DNA from: Phallusia mammillata
Lineage: Eukaryota; Chordata; Ascidiacea; Phlebobranchia; Ascidiidae
Direction of reading: 5' to 3'
Assembly (NCBI GenBank): GCA_003260075.1
Contig: QLIY01000318.1
Location: 1-64,000 of the forward strand
Length of the DNA stretch: 64,000 bases
The notes under the pieces are model-generated. The model did not search any database. It was not told the DNA's origin and worked only from the letters and a program-made list of their open reading frames with translations. Position 1 is the stretch's first letter. Each line of letters opens with the position of its first letter. Shown piece by piece: positions 11,723-25,047 of the stretch. The translations under genes and the position numbers were made by a program.

Positions 11723-14700
11723 AAACAATGTCACAGAAAAGGGCATAAAAAACAGACTTACCTTATAATTTTCGAGTATTTTCTTTAATTTTCGTCTCAA
11801 GCTGTCTTCAAATCATGATTTTAGTATTTTAACAAATCAAATATATTACGCACCTGTGACGTAACAGACACGATAAGTGACGAACAATCGTTGACAAAAC
11901 CAAGTGGTTATGAGTTTTAACAAAGGTTCATATTAGTGATCGACCAAAGGTTGTAACTTTTACAATTCTTTGAAATGAAAGTTTATCACTTTTGACACTG
12001 GCTTGATCAAACAGGGCTTGGTCATTTTAACGTGAAATACCACGTGCTAATATGGTTGTAATAGCTCGAGGCGCCAGGCAGCTCAACTGCTTTATACATT
12101 GTCTGCTTTTTACAACCTCTCCTCGACATTATGCTCGGTTTTTCGTGGTTCTCAACCTTATATTGTGCGCGTACCATCTGACGACTTTTTATATCGCTGC
12201 GTACCACTAAAACCCAGTTTAGTTGGGTAGATCAAGATGTAGCCTGCTCTTCTTGACAAGTCTAGTACATTTCTGAAACAGGCAAGGTTAGCAATTCCAA
12301 AGGAATACCGAAGACACGAGTTTTACCCAAAACCAAGGCTGATTTTTTAGGTCATTTAAGTTGCATTTCATAATCTGTCTTGAATTAAGCGTAGCATAAG
12401 GCTACTCGCCTACCACCTAAAAAACTTTGGCATACCACAGGTTGAAAACCACTGCTGTAGATGATATGGCAGCGCTTACCCGAGCTTTGAACACTAAACT
12501 GTTGGAAAAGGTCGTTTAGAGTTCGCCATCATTAGACGAAAAGGCATGGTAATTTTTATGTGCGCTATGTCTTTGTAACTATTATATTCAAATCACTAAC
12601 AGCCACCAACTTCAACTACATTGCTTAAAACCAAGAAAAGAAGTATTTCTTGCCTCAAATAAAACAAGATATAAAGCAAATTTACACTTTTTCGAACTAT
12701 TGTACTTGGTATCGCTATAATAACTAGGTGTTAGTGCCAAAAAAATCCGTTTTGACAAGTACCAGCCTTACAGTGGTGATTAAAATTGAATGCCTTGAGC
12801 AACACAATAGCTGGTACCTTGTTGAAGAGCTTTCACTATCTGCCTATTCAGGTAATACAATAAGAGCAACTCAAAAGTCTTAGGACAAAAAGTCTTTGTT
12901 GAACAAACTACAATATATCGGTGGTGAAACCTGGTGGCACCTAGTGGCGAAAAGGTGATTGACTTGGCGGTGAAATGTTTTTGTTAAAGGTTAATGAATT
13001 TAAAGGGGGGGGGGAAAGACAAAGCAGTAAATTTTTACACTCTTTCATTTATTTATGCATTCTGTAAATATTTATGAATGAAATAAGCACAAAGCAAATA
13101 TGATAAATGAATTGTATTTTAATGTACAGATTAAGCCACGCAAAATATATCAGGCGACTATTTATGTACAAAGACAAACAGCGAAAGAACTTTGTGTTGA
13201 AATTGCAACAATTCAACTCAATAGGGGGGGGGGGTAATGTACAGATTAAGCCACACAAAATATACCAGGCGACTATTTATGTACACAGACAAAACAGCGA
13301 AAGAACTTTGTGTTGAAATTGCAACAATTCAACTCAATAAAGCACAAATAATATTCATAATTGTGAAAGGCTTGTTTAAATTTGAAAGGTGGTTTCAACT
13401 ATAAGTAAGCCAACAAACAACCTAGACCTGTTACTGCAAAAGCTTTCACATGAAAAAATTAAAGGCAGCATTCATGAAAATTTAATTTGCATATTACAAA
13501 AACAATAAGTGTTTGTTTGGTCATAAGATTTGTCATTCTTGTTTAAATGTGGGACCAAAATTCGCATGTAAAAATTGAACTTCACTAACAAGGGAATTTG
13601 AAAAAATCTACAAAATATTTTGTGCAAACAGATTAGATTTCTTGACTAAAGTTTTTGTCTAACACCTCAGCAGAAAACTGCATTTAACTGGAGAAACAAA
13701 ATCTACACCTAAAATGTTTTGTGCAAATCAACAAAGCTTTTGAAGCAACAAAGACATCATTTTTAAGAAGCAATTCAATTAACACTAAATATAGAACTGT
13801 TTGTCACTTCTGGAATAAATATACTGGCCCATATATATATATGAGTTGAAGAAATTATATTAAAATTCTAGATCAAATAATACCTGTCAGCTGTCACACT
13901 TAATTAACTTCAAAATTTTGTGAAAAACCAACATAAATGAAAACCACAAAAATATTTTTGTAGAAAGAAATAGTTTGTCACAATATATATATAAATCCAG
14001 TCAGCCACAACACCAATTTGACACGATGTTTTGTGCTATTATAGGGATTATGCGATTAACTGGATAAATTTCTCAACAAAATGCTACAGCTTTGATTTTA
14101 CATTTTTTTGATGTTGTGTTTATAAAAAATGTGTATTTACCATTTCTTGCTACTTTAAGACAACACAGACAATAAAACTCAAACCAGGTTTTGGTCTAAA
14201 AAAAGAAATAGGTTTATGATTACTAAATAAGCCAGTACATTTATCATGACCTTCAGTACAACTTCTAAAAAATGTCCACAAATTGTTGACTAGGGCAGAG
14301 GAAAAGGTAACAAAGCTAACTTAACTCAACTCAAACCCAAATCAGAGTACGATAACAAATAACTATACAACAGAAACATTTAGCCACCGCTTTTACACCA
14401 AAGTAGATTTCAACTAAACTAACTGACAGTATTTCAAAATGATTACAAACTAAACAAACAACACACTTTCATACAAACTCATGAAACCATTATGAAATCC
14501 TGCATTTTATATCAAAGCATTTTATCAGATACTGTTGCTAAACCGTGTGAAAGGGGGGGGGGCGCGGGAACCCTGCACTTTCATACAAACTCATGAAACC
14601 ATTATGAAATCCTGCATTTTTATATCAAAGCATTTTATCAGATACTGTTGCTAAACCGTGTGAAATTCATTTTGATGACCTAAGCTATGCTGTAGGTGAA

Positions 14701-16682
14701 ATGGAGCAGTTCTTGGTGCGACATATGGGCCACAACAGGTTAGCGATAAAGCAGGAAGTCATACAAATCCATCTTCCCATCATTCCAAAGCAACGGTATT
14801 TACGTTGTCACAAATCTATGTTGCGTGGTTCGACATAAAGTTTTATTCCTTGGTGAAGTAAACAACCTTGCAGAAAAACATGTTACACAAATAAAATGCC
14901 TACTTCCTGGATCTGCTAAATATATTTACTAATCTGGAACATAACAAGCCTTCCTACACCTTGTTTCAGCCTCTATACAACCTAATTATAAGTTGCTTGT
15001 AACACCTCTTTACAAAAACAAATCATTATGTTACAATGTACTTCAGTTGACTGACCAGTTGTTTAACAATGTAATGTTAATTTATAACAACAGTAACGAT
15101 AGATTACCACAAATAAATTGGCCCAAAATTTCTAGGAAACCTGGAAGTGAAACATAACCCAGGAAATTAAGTCGATATCAATTTACTCAAAAAATAATAT
15201 CCACAAAACATTTAAACTAACAGATAAACAGAGCTGGTCAGCACAACAATTATTTGTAAGCAGTAATTTCAAGATGGCAAAACATAAACACACTCCAAAA
15301 TTCAAAAAATGCCCGCAACAAAGCAAGTAGTACAGATTATTGTTGGGTGAATTTCAAACAGCTCACTAGTTCCTACTCACAGCAAATATTTGCCAGAAGG
15401 AAATAAAAAGCGCGTGGAACTTAAGATGTTTGACACTTCTGCTCGTTAACAGACAACATAGGAGACTTGTACATTGACTAACTTTCCTTGTTTTTACAAT
15501 AAACTCAACCTCCGAAAAACAATTATTTGCCTATGTACATATTGTTTCAAACCTTCAACAAAATTAATGACTTTAAAAAAAAATGCAGAAATCTACCTCA
15601 AAAGTATTTCTATCACACAAGCATGTACATAACTACAAAAAGTTGCTGAAACCAGGGGGGGGGGTGCAGAAATCTACTTATTTTCTATCACACAAGCATG
15701 TACATAACTACAAAAAGTTGCTGAAACCAATACATAACCTTACATCTAGCTATAATTCAACAATTCTCGCTGAATTTTTTTACCAAGTAATACCAGTGAT
15801 GAAGTGGACTCTAATTAATCACTGAATAGCAGCAACTTCCTGCAGTTCGCCGGTTGAATGACAAAAATCACAAGCCTCTAATGTTCAGGGGTCATAAAAA
15901 AAGTCTGGTGAGAAACAATCAAGCCGTTCTTAGACAAATAACAGACATATTGTGACAACACAATGGCGATAGTCAGCTGACAAGTGTCTATTGTGTGACA
16001 ATGAAACAAATAACAAACTCTACCAAAACCTTCTTTTACAACGTTGTATCAGTTCTGAATCATTTAACTTAATAGAAAGAAAGTTTAAACACAAATAAAT
16101 GACTGAAGTTCGGTAATTTTATGTTGTACAGGAAAATGTGTATGTTTATCAAAATCTCTGTGCTAATTTATTTAAGTGCATGTTTGTATGAAAAACATTT
16201 CTTGCTACTCTGGAACATTGGGTTTAGGCAAATTGTGTGGTTTTAACACAAAAAGCAAAAAACAACAACAACTTGTGTTTCGGTCCAGTAAAAAAAATGT
16301 GTTGGGGGGGGGGGCAATTGTGTAGTTTTTAACACAAAAAGCAAAAAAACAACAACAACTTGTGTTTCGGTCCAGTAAAAAAAATGTGTTGAAAGAAAAG
16401 CAGGTAAAACTTAATGATTGTACCTCACTGAAGAAACAGACAACGCAAAAATGAATGATATATACGACATGTAATCATAGCAAAGTATTCGTTCTCATAC
16501 TCTTACATGTGTTTCACTTTGTGAAGACTATATTGGCTAATATGGTAGAGAAAAGGCAAAATCATAGAATAACATTTGTGCGTTGCACAGGCTATACACG
16601 GTGGTTGCCCCGTGGAACAATATACACAAGCAAATTACAAAAACCCTAAAATTTAATTAAAAACACCAAAATAGTGAAAATC
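11722..16682. other. Intergenic region between the two FAR genes, no gene seen
   Basis: AT-rich sequence with only short chance ORFs. It must hold the FAR1 promoter and FAR2 3'UTR (a minus-strand AATAAA lies at about 16168). Overlap joins repeat 13119-13223/13235-13339, 14464-14552/14575-14664, 15582-15654/15665-15729 and 16229-16303/16315-16391 around 10-11 G runs. A further G run at 13005-13014 has no repeat I can see. Confidence 0.55.
12144..12454. mobile_element. hAT-type MITE
   Basis: Left CGTGGTTCTCAACC near 12144 and right GGTTGAAAACCACTG ending at about 12454 are inverted. Target duplication not clear. Confidence 0.45.
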
Positions 16683-17292
16683 TTACGAAAGAATTCGTGA
16701 AAAAAAGCTCGATCCATGCATTGTGCTGGAAATTTGGAAAAACCCCAGAAATTTGAACCACAGCGACATAAAGAGGTGCCACAGATTTTTTGCGAAACCA
16801 GTTTTGGACACTAAAAGGCGCCATGTGATCAAAAATAAAGCGCACTGCATGAAATAGCCCAGGATTCTCAACCTGCAAAAGGTCATTTTATTAGTGAAAA
16901 TTTATTTTTAGTTGATTATTATTCTTGTAGTTAAAGCATAAAAGTAGAAATTAATTTACTCCACAATTTTAACATTTAATCAATGCATCAGCCATTTCAG
17001 GCAAGTATTTACAAATTTTGTTACAAAAGCACAGTATACCAGATTTTATCTCACTAACACATAGGCTACTTGTATGTTTTAAAGATTCAAAAAACAAGCT
17101 TTTAAAAACAGACAAATTTCTCAAACCCAATCCACCACCCCTCATTACGTAAACAATTTTTATTTTATTTTATAAAAGGCTTGGGAAGTAAGACACACGA
17201 ATATTCAAACAATTTAACAGATGATATGTTTGGCCTCTTTTCCCAGTGACCTCAATCTGATTAAAAGAACAAAATTTCAAAAGAAGATTTTT

Positions 17293-17371
<79 letters not shown>

Positions 17372-20300
17372 GTTTCCTTCATTAAATATTTCTTTACACC
17401 ACGTCCATAATGTTGCATGTATTGTAACCAGTCAATTGTACGAGCGTCAAAATTAAAACGCTGAAAAAAATGGTTTGTAGTCTTAATGCCAAGCTGCAAT
17501 ATGGATAACAGATAGACAAACAACTCATTTATAACATCTACACACAACTTTGGCTACTAAAGATAAATATACATTCATAACTGGGATGAGCCCTAAAGTG
17601 TTTATGCACACCAGAAACCTGAACACACTCATATAGTAAAATGCCAGGCCTATTGAAGGCATTATACTGAATCAGCCGATCTCCCAAGCATTCCCATATA
17701 CAGCAAGGCACAGGCCCGTAGTTCTCAAACTGTGCGCGCGACGCCCTGGTGCGCCGTTTCAATTTTTCAAGGGCATCGCAAAATAGTTGTGTTTCGTGGC
17801 TTTTTGTTGTTGTATCAATAAACCCAACTTTAATATTAAGTTTCCTCATTAACTTTTATTTGCTGGTAAGTCGCAAGTCCAGAAAACTTTTCCAGAGGCG
17901 TCGCAACAAAAAAAGGTTTAAGAACCACCGGCATAGGCCACAAGTTTGATGTTATGATACAAAAGGGTTATGGTATGTACCACAAAATTAACTTGCACCT
18001 TTTTATCTTCTTTTGTCATTTCAGCTTGTAACTTAGCAACACTTGTGCCTTCCCATCTCCACTCGTTCATGAGAAAGAATTGTAAAACTCCCACCATGTC
18101 GCTGATGCGTTGCGTGAGTCGGAGTAATCTGGTTATATATCAAAGAGTTTTTCTGAAAACTTACTGTGTGTTGTCAGTTACTTGTTAAAACTTGTGGATA
18201 ATTTCACAGCTTGGGCAAATTGGACATAAGATTAATGAGAATCATGTAGTGATGAGACAACAAGCGACAATTGGCAGTAGTTATCAGCATTCTGTAAGCC
18301 TTTAATGGTCTTGGTATCAAAAACTGAGACAAAGTATTTTGCTATATTTTACAAATCACTTAAATCATTTGTATGTTCTTAACATAAGGTTAAAGTCAAT
18401 TTAATGAGATACATAGAATGCACCTACTTTGGTTTTCGTCCGAGCAAAATGAGGCTTGCATCAAACACATAAGCTGGAATATATTCCCGTAAGAATGACA
18501 ACACCCAATATACATGTCTGCAGGGAAAAAATATTTATCAAAACTTGATTATTTGTCACATACCCAAAAACTGTTTATAAACGGGTGTAACTGATGCAAC
18601 CCTTCTTATCACTGACAATGGCATGAGCATTTTAAAAAATGCAACTGTACTCCAATAAACCGAATATTACATTCACATTGATATTACAGATAATGTGCAA
18701 TGCATAGGATTTAACAGATGAGGCCGGTTAAAATTATGTGGGATTTAATCAGTTGTCAGTTTTTTCTACACAGAACAGTCCATGTTTTCCACTTACTTGT
18801 TGGTTGTTAATCTAAGGGCAGGAAAGTGAAAAGCGTAATCAAGTGGATAATCCGTAAATGTTCTTCTCATAACAACATCTGGGAAAAAATAAAATAGTAC
18901 ATGAGGTGTAGAGCTTAAATTAAATGGATCAAAATTAGTCATTAGACTGATAAACAGATCTGTGTGTACTGTTTTTAGGATCAAATTATTTTGGTTATAT
19001 TTTGACAATACTATTTTTAAATTTTAAATTGAAAGATGCAATTTAAAATAGATTACTGAGAGCGAATTGTTACGGAAACAACATGACACATAGTCATATT
19101 ATTGTTCAAGTGTGTTTTACAACTCATTATCAGAATTACTGAAATATTTGAAAAATGTTTTATGATAACTAAACCAAGGGTGGGATTCAGCCGGTTCGCA
19201 CCGATTCTATAAAACCAGCTCACGAAATTTTATGAGATCAGCGAACCGGTTAGCATTACTGGTTACTGTACCGGTTCTATAGAACCGTCTGAAATTTTAT
19301 GAGATCAGCGAACCGGTTAGCATTACTGGTTACTGTCTCAAAATTGACTTTTTGTAGCAGAACCGGCTGAAAAATATGACTTTTGTGATAGAACCGCTTT
19401 GTAACAGAGCCGACTGAAAAAATGACTTTTGTGATAGAACCGGCTGACAAAAAATTTGAATCCCTGAAAAATATGACTTTTGTGATAGAACCGCTGCAAA
19501 ATATGACTTTTGTGTCAAGAAACGGCTGACAATAAAATTGAATCCCACTACTGAACTAAAGATGAAATACAAACAACACCTTGCTTCATGACAACAAAAA
19601 TAGATTACAAACTACAACACCTTGCTAAAGTAACAACAACATTCAACACAAAAACGTTTTCTTTTGTAACTTTACTCAACCCCACAAATGTGTCGTATCA
19701 ACTTACGCCATTGTGCGAGAGTCACAGGGTTTGTGCTTCCTGCCACTAGGTGGTAGATGGGCAGAGTTTTACGTCGTAGCATCACTTCCTCACTCTCGAT
19801 CATGTCGACTTTCCCCAAACTTTGAAGTTCTTTGTCACAACTTGGGCATGATCGCTCTGGAAAATATGTTCAGTTTGCTTTGTGCCAGCAGATATCAATA
19901 ATAAAGAGAAAGCAGAGTGTTTTGTGCATGTAAGGCTGTATTTTAAGACATAGGATGAAAAACTATATAAAGGTCAAATTGTTACTTTAATGTAAACACG
20001 CAAATCGGTTGGCGTGCCATGAAATACCACCTCGCATGCCAACCTTGACACACATTCCAGGGGTTGCCGACCCCTGCCCTACACTAATGGCAAGGTGTCA
20101 AGTAACTTAGTAGGGGACTTGAATATTAACACTTATAATTCAAACATTAGGTTTTTAGTGAAAACATTTTTCCTGTCTTAAACCAAAAAATGAAACCTAG
20201 TGTTTATTCCTTAACTAATTTGTCATACTTAGCACAGGGGATCTTGAAATAAGTGGAGATATTTCACAAACAGCTTCTTGTCTCCTCGTTAGCCCGGTTT

Positions 20301-23300
20301 TCCACGCTGCAGCGATGATTCCGCTTACAACAAAGTCTGACGGAATAATATCGAGACTCTTTGTGATGTCAACCATCAGTGAACGTAGAAGACCTTTCCC
20401 GTATGCAATCAGCAATCCAGTAGAACCATTGTAGTTGGTACACCAGCCCTAAAAGGTAAATATTGTGACCATTTAAACACCATTCACTAATTTGAGGCTA
20501 ACAGAATAACCACTAAAAGTGCTGTAATATATATACTTTTAATTTTATGCTGAAATTTTTTCAATATTTCATGATGAAAGTGTATGGGTTGAGAAAAAAA
20601 AATGGAGAACACCCCAAAAAAAAATCAGAAGCGAAATTACAATGTGCTCTTGGTTTTAACTTTGTTAATAAACAAGTTTGTTAAAAGTAGTGATGGGACG
20701 AGTACCCGGTACCCGATATCGATGGTATCGAACGATTTCAGTGGTATCGATACTCGTACTCGGTATCGGTACTCGCTTCAAAATCTGGTATCGTCCCATC
20801 ACTAGTTAAAAGCACATATAAATGTAAACAACCAATCTGTAAACAACAGCATTGCTTGACATAAAAATCTGCCATAATGATTCAGAGTATTTTTATGAAA
20901 GAAAAACACCATCAACAATAAACATATGGTAGTAGAAATTGTTTGCTTTGAATTGAACAAAATAACTAAGACAGGTTTTGGCTGGTTTTACCAAAATTGT
21001 GGTCATGGTAACTGATGTTCTAGGCCACGTCTAATTCCTGATACAAGAGCATTAAACTAGGAAAGTTGTCAGAAAAAAAGTGCAACCTTTGTTACTGTGG
21101 GGCCAAATCATATTGCCATTAGATCGCAGGCTGCACCTTTATATAACAAAAGGTGATTTTACTTCGTTACTTACCAAATATGCTTAACTACAAGCAAAAT
21201 TTGCATTTGATTTTACACGCATATTGCAAGTCGCAGAAAACTAGCATCGGGTGCATTAACTTGCTCAAAAATACATAAACTTTAAATCTTTTGCCAGTAC
21301 ATTTGAAATCCAAGCATCTCTGCGCGCTCCAAGCTTCGCGCTTGTAGTGATAGTGGTTGCTTAGAGTGGGAATTAAATGTGTTCATTTTATATCAGACAA
21401 TCTACATAAGATTTCTACGAAACTTGTTTAATTGAAACTTGGATTTGATATGCCTTGTGATGTAATTGTCAAATTGATTGAAGAAAGGCATGATCGAACA
21501 GTGAATAAAATATTTAAAAGTTTAATCAAGGGCCGCATTTGGCCCGCAGGTTGCCACCCCCTGTCTTAGCACAATGATATCTACAACAAAAACAGAAGCT
21601 GGATAACTAAAAGTTAAAAATTTCTCAATGTATAATAATAAAAGATAAATATAGAAGTGTTGGAGTTCAACTCACAGGTATAGGGTCGTGGTAAGTTGCT
21701 CCAACGATACTTGGACGAACTATACAGAGGGGAAGTCCCTTTCCTTCATTTACAATAACTTCTTCACCGAAAGCTTTCGTCAGTGTGTAAGTGTTGGGTC
21801 TGCAAGTATTTTTAAAAAAGAAAAAGACATGAATTAATGGTGAAAAGAACAGGGCAAATTAGACGTAAAAAGTGACATGCTTTATATTTCAACTGTTTGG
21901 GCAAATACTCATAGCATCATCAGTGATATGAAGGCTATTATTTTCACCATTAAACTTATGAACAGTTCCATATATAGTGTTCCGAAAAGGCGAGTTGTTT
22001 AGAAAAGAAAGATATAAACTTTTAAAGATTGACAAAGATTATTGTCTTTGAACTAATTTAAAATGCTTTTAATTAGTCTGCACTAAAAACTTTTCGTCCT
22101 GTCATATACATATTTATTCTTATTCAGACCAAAACACAAAATCAATCCTAAATGTATTTTCTATTTTTAATTTTAATCCCTTTTATTGCTCTCTATAGAC
22201 ACTGAAGATGCTTTTTAAAGAAATTAATTTGTTTCTTTATAAGACTGTCAACAGATTTTAACCTGGAAACAAATATTTTCAAATTTGTGATATACATATA
22301 TTAAAAGGTAGAAATCGTTGCAAGAATGGCAAGAGAACAGGGAATGATTCCCACAACAATTTACCACGATTAAAATTGTATGTGAAACGACATTTTTTTT
22401 GTTTAAAAATTACTCAGATTAGTTTTCTTGTAAAGACATTATTGTCCGTTCAGGAAATAAGCATCATACATTCAGGAAATAATGAAGCTATGTTTTCCTT
22501 GACACAAATAATTAATGAATTTCCTTTAACAAAAGAACCTAGCAGCCAAAGACTGTTTACTGTGCAAAAGTTAAAAGGTAAACAGTAAAAATAATGGCAC
22601 AAATTTTGATGTGGGTGATTTTCCAACCAACAAAAGAAAATTTTTGTTGTGTAAGTACAGTGTTTGTTTGATATCAGTCCCAGCCAAATTTATACCAGTA
22701 TAAAACTATACCTGTCTTTCAGAATATCAGGGGTCAGTTTGGTTATCATGTCATCTGTCATCCATTGCATGGAATCGTGAAGTTTGTCAAAATCCCACCC
22801 AGTTTTATAAACTTCCTCATTGATTTCAGTTTGGTTGCAGTAGGAGTAAGCTATGAACACCAACATGCAATCATTGGTTTGTTATGCATATATTCTACTG
22901 TGGTATTTCTTTCACTTAAGTCAGCTGTTCCCAACCTTTCTAGTGCAGTGACCCCTTGATAACATTTGCCAAGTTGCAGTGACCACAAAGGACAAAATTA
23001 GTAGGTTCTAAATTAAAACTGACTGTATTTTTTCTCAGTAAGGTGGTCCATGAGTTGGGGGGGGGGGCTTTCACTTAAGTCAGCAGTTCCCAACCTTTCT
23101 AGTGCAGTGACCCCTTGATAACATTTGCCAAGTTGCGATGACCACAAAGGACAAAATTAGTAGGTTTTAAATTAAAACTGACTGTATTTTTTCTCAGTAA
23201 GGTGGTCCATGAGTTTATTTTATTAGGGCCTAGTGGTCCATGGGCTAAAACAAGTTGGGAACCATGCCTTAGGCAAACCAAGAACCCAAATTGTCAGGCG

Positions 23301-25047
23301 ACCCCAGTTGGGGTCGGGGGGGGGGAATTGTTAGTTACGAATATATTGTATTGTGGCATTTCTTTCACTTGAGCAAAGAATTGTTAATCATAAACGAGAA
23401 ATACTTTATGGAACCAGCTGAAAATAAAGACACATTTGCCAGAAGAGCTCTTTAAACTTGATACTATGCCTGGCAGCAATATCTTATATACAGCTTAAAT
23501 AGTGTTTCAGTTAGAACCAAAATTTAAGAGAGCAAACATTTGTAAACATGAGATATGAAAAATGGGGCCACAAGGTTTAATCATGTTCATGAAACTGTAC
23601 ATATGGAGACTATTTAGTTCCAAAAACTCATATTAAAACTTATGTTCTTTATTTGTTTATGGAATTCATTCTTTTTTAATACAGTAAAATACTTAATTTA
23701 TACTTCTTTGTCAAGCAAAAGTTTTTTAATAATAATTTCTAACCAACAACCAAAGATTGTAGTAAAAAGAAAGATACCAGTGGAATGAAACATTACCTGT
23801 TGAAATATGAACAAGGGCTTCTAGACTTTTTATTTTTCTGCAAATTTGCAAAACTGCTCGAACTGCACCTGTATTAACTTGATATGACAACCTGAAAAGG
23901 AAAACAGACAATTTTAATATGTATGCCATTTACAGGAATAATTTCAAGTTCATAGAGCTTCTATTTGCTGGAAGAGCTCTATAAACTAGATAATTTTAAT
24001 ACTGAAAAACAAATAATTTTGACACTACACACATTGCTGATAAAATCTTAAAATTAAATTTGACATCCAAGGTGGTAAATAGTGTAAACAATTTTTGGGA
24101 TCACCTGAGATGTTCGTTGAATCTCAAAGTTGCAGCACAATGAATAAAAATCTGCACAGTGTCCAGTATTTTATTCATATCATCGTCGCAAATGTCAAAT
24201 CCTGGTTGTTCAAGGTCGCACGGGATTGCTTCAAGTTTAGACAAAAAATTTGGTTGTTCCTCACGTAACTTGTCAAATACCTTAAAAATTGTTGACAAAA
24301 CTGTTTAGAAATGTAAATAAAACTCTTAAATCCTGTTTAAGAGTAGTTTAATATTTAACACCAACACAATGACAAAATAGCAAAAGACAAGCTTGTTTCA
24401 TAATCAGGAAATTAATAATATTTGTTGACAGGCATTAGATTTTTTATTCATTAAAAAATAAGAAGCAAAATCATTGTATAAGTTGCCATTCTTTGCGTAT
24501 ATTAATATTAATGGTTTGGTAAATCTCTAAAAATGTCTGCTATGAAAATCTGCATAATATAAAACTTTAAGTTTGAAGAGTTGTGAAATGGTGCAGAGAA
24601 ATTCTTACAATAAGATCTGTCAGTTTCTTAAGTCGATCCTCAGAAGATAAATCCTTCTTTCTTCGAATCAACAAATAAATTTTCTTGACATCCGGACAAG
24701 ATCGCAACAATTTTTCCACCAAACAATGTCCAATAAATCCCGTACCACCGGTGATTGCAATTGTTTTCCCATCAAAGTATTCGGGAATTGTTGGCCTCTA
24801 CCAAAAAAAATGTTGGCTGTTAGCATTTAATATGTAAAATAATCATTACGAAACAAGATGCCGGCCAGACAAAAAATGTTCTTTTTACATTATTGAAACA
24901 AAAATTCTGCCAAAGCACTTGGTTGGCAGATGAAAGAGTTTATTTGCAAGAGAAAAACAAACAAACAAAAACTATTAATGAAAGTAAAAAGAAAACTTGA
25001 AACACAAACAAACAATATTTTCCTACATTTTGAAAACTTTCAGACAT
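16683..25047 (-). CDS. Fatty acyl-CoA reductase, second tandem copy (FAR2-like)
   Basis: Same family and reaction as the copy 5 kb away. Exons: 25027-25047, 24609-24797, 24105-24280, 23797-23891, 22712-22850, 21676-21799, 20229-20448, 19707-19856, 18797-18878, 18428-18517, 17999-18128, 17371-17460 (cut by a gap), 16683-16872. Six exons have exactly the same length as in the first copy (176, 95, 139, 124, 90 and 130 nt) and the phases agree, which shows tandem duplication. Motifs: AITGGTGFIGHC (NADPH site), HCAATLRFNEHLR, YTLTK catalytic pair, IVRPS, NFDARTIDW in the FAR_C domain, and a C-terminal hydrophobic tail starting RLRILGYF, expected to anchor the enzyme in the membrane. If exon 12 has the 128 nt of its paralogue the CDS is 1734 nt (577 aa). 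The G run at 17295-17370 hides about 38 coding bases. Exon 8 carries an extra segment with CPSC. The 7-codon first exon (MSESFQN) is inferred from phase and a GTAGGA donor. Confidence 0.88.
17295..17370. other. 76-base G run cutting FAR2 exon 12
   Basis: The FAR2 reading frame is interrupted after MKET; the paralogue predicts 38 more coding bases and a donor inside the missing part. Confidence 0.7.
17637..17712 (-). mobile_element. SINE tail fragment
   Basis: Contains CCAGGCCTATTGAAGGCATT and AAGCATTCCCATATAC with GCAAGGCACAGGC, the reverse of the tail of the SINE at 62388. Confidence 0.5.
17717..17932. mobile_element. hAT-type MITE in FAR2 intron 11
   Basis: GTAGTTCTCAAAC at the left and GTTTAAGAACCAC at the right are inverted ends, directly abutting the SINE fragment. 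Confidence 0.45.
19175..19553. mobile_element. hAT-like MITE, GGTGGGATTCA ends
   Basis: CAAGGGTGGGATTCA at 19175 is matched by TGAATCCCACTACTG ending at 19553; flanks AACTAAAC and AACTAAAG agree in 7 of 8 bases. The inside is made of repeated CCGGTTCTATAGAACC-like and TATGACTTTTGTGATAGAAC words. Relatives at 36663-36805 and 59328-59507. Confidence 0.7.
19878..20076. mobile_element. Truncated CAGGGGTC-type MITE
   Basis: From TGCCAGCAGATATCAATAAT to GGTTGCCGACCCCTG it follows the elements at 3823 and 55908, but the left third is missing. It lies in FAR2 intron 7, next to exon 8. Confidence 0.65.
20688..20804. mobile_element. 117-bp MITE with TAGTGATGGGACGA ends
   Basis: Terminal inverted repeats TAGTGATGGGACGA and TCGTCCCATCACTA are perfect, and the element is flanked on both sides by GTTAAAAG, a perfect 8-bp target duplication (hAT type). 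The inside repeats GGTATCGATACTCG-like words. It lies in FAR2 intron 6. Confidence 0.85.
21880..21930 (-). ncRNA. Hammerhead-like repeat, degenerate
   Basis: Minus strand: CACTGATGATGCTATGAG, then TTTGCCCAAACAGTTGAAAT. The CTGATGA box is intact and GAAA is present, but the ACGTC after it is lost. Same family as 51355-51475. Confidence 0.35.
22922..23266. mobile_element. hAT-type MITE split by a contig join
   Basis: CAGCTGTTCCCAACC at the left and GGTCCATGGGC with GTTGGGAACCATG at the right are inverted ends; inside, 22914-23056 is repeated as 23068-23217 around the G run 23057-23067, with small differences. Confidence 0.5.
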
